Origin: Candidatus Auribacterota bacterium
GTDB taxonomy: Bacteria > Auribacterota > JAFGBW01 > JAFGJP01
Assembly: GCA_016929035.1 (NCBI GenBank)
Contig: JAFGJP010000220.1
Span: forward strand, 1-6,787
DNA: 6,787 nucleotides
Direction of reading: 5' to 3'
The notes beneath the pieces were generated by a model. It did not search any database. It was not told where the DNA came from and worked only from the letters and a program-made list of their open reading frames with translations. The translations under genes and the position numbers were made by a program. Positions 6,037-6,787 of this stretch are shown here, piece after piece. Position 1 is the stretch's first letter. Each line of letters starts with the position of its first letter.

Positions 6037-6042
6037 AGGAGG
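6036..6042 (+). promoter_or_regulatory. Shine-Dalgarno sequence of cysC
   Basis: AAGGAGG lies five bases before the ATG at 6048 and fixes the start. Its first two A are also the end of the right AATAA copy, so the repeat element stops precisely at the ribosome binding site and leaves it intact. Confidence 0.9.
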
Positions 6043-6047
6043 ATTTC

Positions 6048-6644
6048 ATGAAGGGCGTAACACTTTGGTTTACAGGGTTGTCTGGTTCAGGGAAAAGCAC
6101 CGTAGCACAGGTTGTCTACAGTAAGCTGAAACAGCAGGGGCATAAAGTGGAGATACTGGATGGCGATGTGATCCGGACGAACCTCAGCAAGGGGCTAGGA
6201 TTTAGCAAAGAAGACCGGGATGAAAATATCAAGAGAGTCGGATTTGTCTGCGAGCTTTTGACAAGGAATGATGTCATTGCCATAGCGGTCTGCATTTCTC
6301 CGTATAAAGAAATCAGGGATTTCAACAGAAAGCGGATTGGAAATTTTGTTGAGGTGTTTGCGAAGTGTTCAATAGAAGAGTGCATTAAAAGAGACCCAAA
6401 GGGGCTTTATAAAAAGGCCCTGGCTGGCGAGATAAAGAATTTTACAGGTATTGATGACCCTTATGAAGAACCAGTGAATCCTGAGGTTCTTCTAGAGACA
6501 GATAAGGAAACTGTGGAAGAAAGTACACAGAAAGTCCTGGATAAATTAAAACAGCTTCACTACCTGGAAATAAAAGAAGAAGAGATTTCTTCTGAAGAAG
6601 AAGAAAAGATCAAGGAAAGGCTGAGCTCACTGGGATACCTGTAA
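6048..6644 (+). CDS. cysC: Adenylylsulfate kinase (APS kinase) with C-terminal tail
   Basis: Phosphorylates APS at the 3' position with ATP to give PAPS (EC 2.7.1.25), the step after Sat. Of 198 residues, about 1-172 are the kinase: P-loop GLSGSGKST (10-18), DGD (38-40), the APS-binding stretch TNLSKGLGFSKEDRDENI (44-61), ISPYKEIRDFNR (83-94) and DPKGLYKKALAGEIKNFTG (116-134). DDPYEEPVNPEV (136-147) is the usual late motif. Residues 173-198 are an extra acidic tail ending KERLSSLGYL that typical CysC proteins lack. A perfect ribosome binding site precedes it. It probably once followed sat with a ten-base gap and is now split from it by the GxxExxY element. No terminator is visible downstream. 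Confidence 0.95.
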   Translation: MKGVTLWFTGLSGSGKSTVAQVVYSKLKQQGHKVEILDGDVIRTNLSKGLGFSKEDRDENIKRVGFVCELLTRNDVIAIAVCISPYKEIRDFNRKRIGNFVEVFAKCSIEECIKRDPKGLYKKALAGEIKNFTGIDDPYEEPVNPEVLLETDKETVEESTQKVLDKLKQLHYLEIKEEEISSEEEEKIKERLSSLGYL

Positions 6645-6647
6645 CGG

Positions 6648-6701
6648 ATACAGGATTTAGGATGTATTGATACAAGATGAAATAACAGAAAAACAGAAGG
6701 C
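6648..6701. repeat. Inverted copy of the GTATC/CTTGAATC repeat family
   Basis: GATACAGGAT and TGATACAAG words after cysC are reverse complements of the ATCCTGTATC words at 1497-1520. AAAAACAGAAGGC (6689-6701) is the exact reverse complement of 1485-1497. The spacer has no gene and no terminator and runs straight into the 84-bp terminal repeat. Confidence 0.6.
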
Positions 6702-6703
6702 GA

Positions 6704-6787
6704 AAAAAAGAAAAAAATAGATGATAGAAGAAAGTCAAAATTTTGAAGAGGAAAAACAGAAGAAATGTTAGCCGCGAAGAACGCTAA
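6704..6787. repeat. Right copy of exact 84-bp terminal direct repeat
   Basis: Identical base for base to 1-84. Joining the ends there gives a circle of 6703 bp in which cysC is followed, about 280 bp later, by the aminotransferase. It holds no gene. Confidence 0.93.

Larger units (their letters stand above)
5253..6037. mobile_element. Putative repeat-bounded insertion carrying a GxxExxY gene
   Basis: This block separates sat from cysC. AATAA occurs at 5248-5252 (containing the sat stop) and at 6033-6037 (entering the cysC ribosome binding site). Taking out one copy plus the block joins the ends as AATAAGGAGGATTTCATG, a perfect tight operon junction. Inside are ACGCAGAT repeats in plus orientation on the left and in inverted orientation on the right: 5251-5290 against 5864-5903 is 35/40 complementary. 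They flank one AT-rich gene for a PD-(D/E)XK-like protein. The boundaries and the duplication fit an insertion. There is no recognisable transposase, so whether it moves, and how, is inference. Confidence 0.6.

Noticed and set aside
1..6787. A plasmid or phage genome
   Set aside because: No replication initiator, partition, mobilisation, integrase or structural phage gene is visible; circularity rests only on the terminal overlap.

Overview
**What it is.** The window is 6787 bases of moderately AT-rich bacterial DNA from an exopolysaccharide or surface-glycan locus. It carries seven credible genes. Intergenic stretches are unusually full of short, degenerate repeats of several unrelated families. 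A MarR-type EPS-associated regulator, a Wzz-type chain-length protein and these repeat-filled spacers together suggest an uncultured Gram-negative lineage, Omnitrophota-like or similar. That placement is inferred from gene style only; there is no rRNA or other marker.

**Layout, left to right.** Positions 1-84 are an exact copy of the last 84 bases (6704-6787). Repeats fill 68-208. A WbpE/WlbC-like sugar aminotransferase follows (220-1305, +) and ends at a strong intrinsic terminator (1364-1403). A repeat-rich spacer (1404-1653) precedes a minus-strand gene for a secreted CsgG/FlgO-like protein (1654-2295). Upstream of that gene is a second, nearly identical hairpin (2373-2408) and more repeats. 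A clear sigma-70 promoter (2549-2577) drives an EPS-associated MarR-type regulator (2587-2937), apparently as a leaderless mRNA. Next are a Wzz-like protein (3075-4067), ATP sulfurylase (sat, 4104-5252), a GxxExxY-type putative nuclease embedded in inverted ACGCAGAT-type repeats (5355-5780) and APS kinase (cysC, 6048-6644).

**How the genes fit together.** Sat and CysC make PAPS, the activated sulfate donor. Beside a chain-length determinant and a nucleotide-sugar aminotransferase, they suggest a sulfated glycan, although no sulfotransferase is in the window. If the 84-base overlap means the molecule closes into a circle of 6703 bp, the plus-strand genes would read promoter - regulator - wzz - sat - cysC - aminotransferase - terminator. 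No replication gene is present, so a repeat-driven assembly closure is at least as likely as a real circle.

**Main discovery candidate.** The stretch between sat and cysC looks like an inserted element of about 785 bp. It carries only the GxxExxY gene, has inverted repeat arms (35 of 40 bases matching), and is flanked by a 5-base direct repeat, AATAA. Removing it recreates a textbook operon junction: the sat stop codon, a perfect Shine-Dalgarno sequence overlapping it, and the cysC start ten bases after the stop. This implies a mobile or formerly mobile repeat-plus-nuclease unit.
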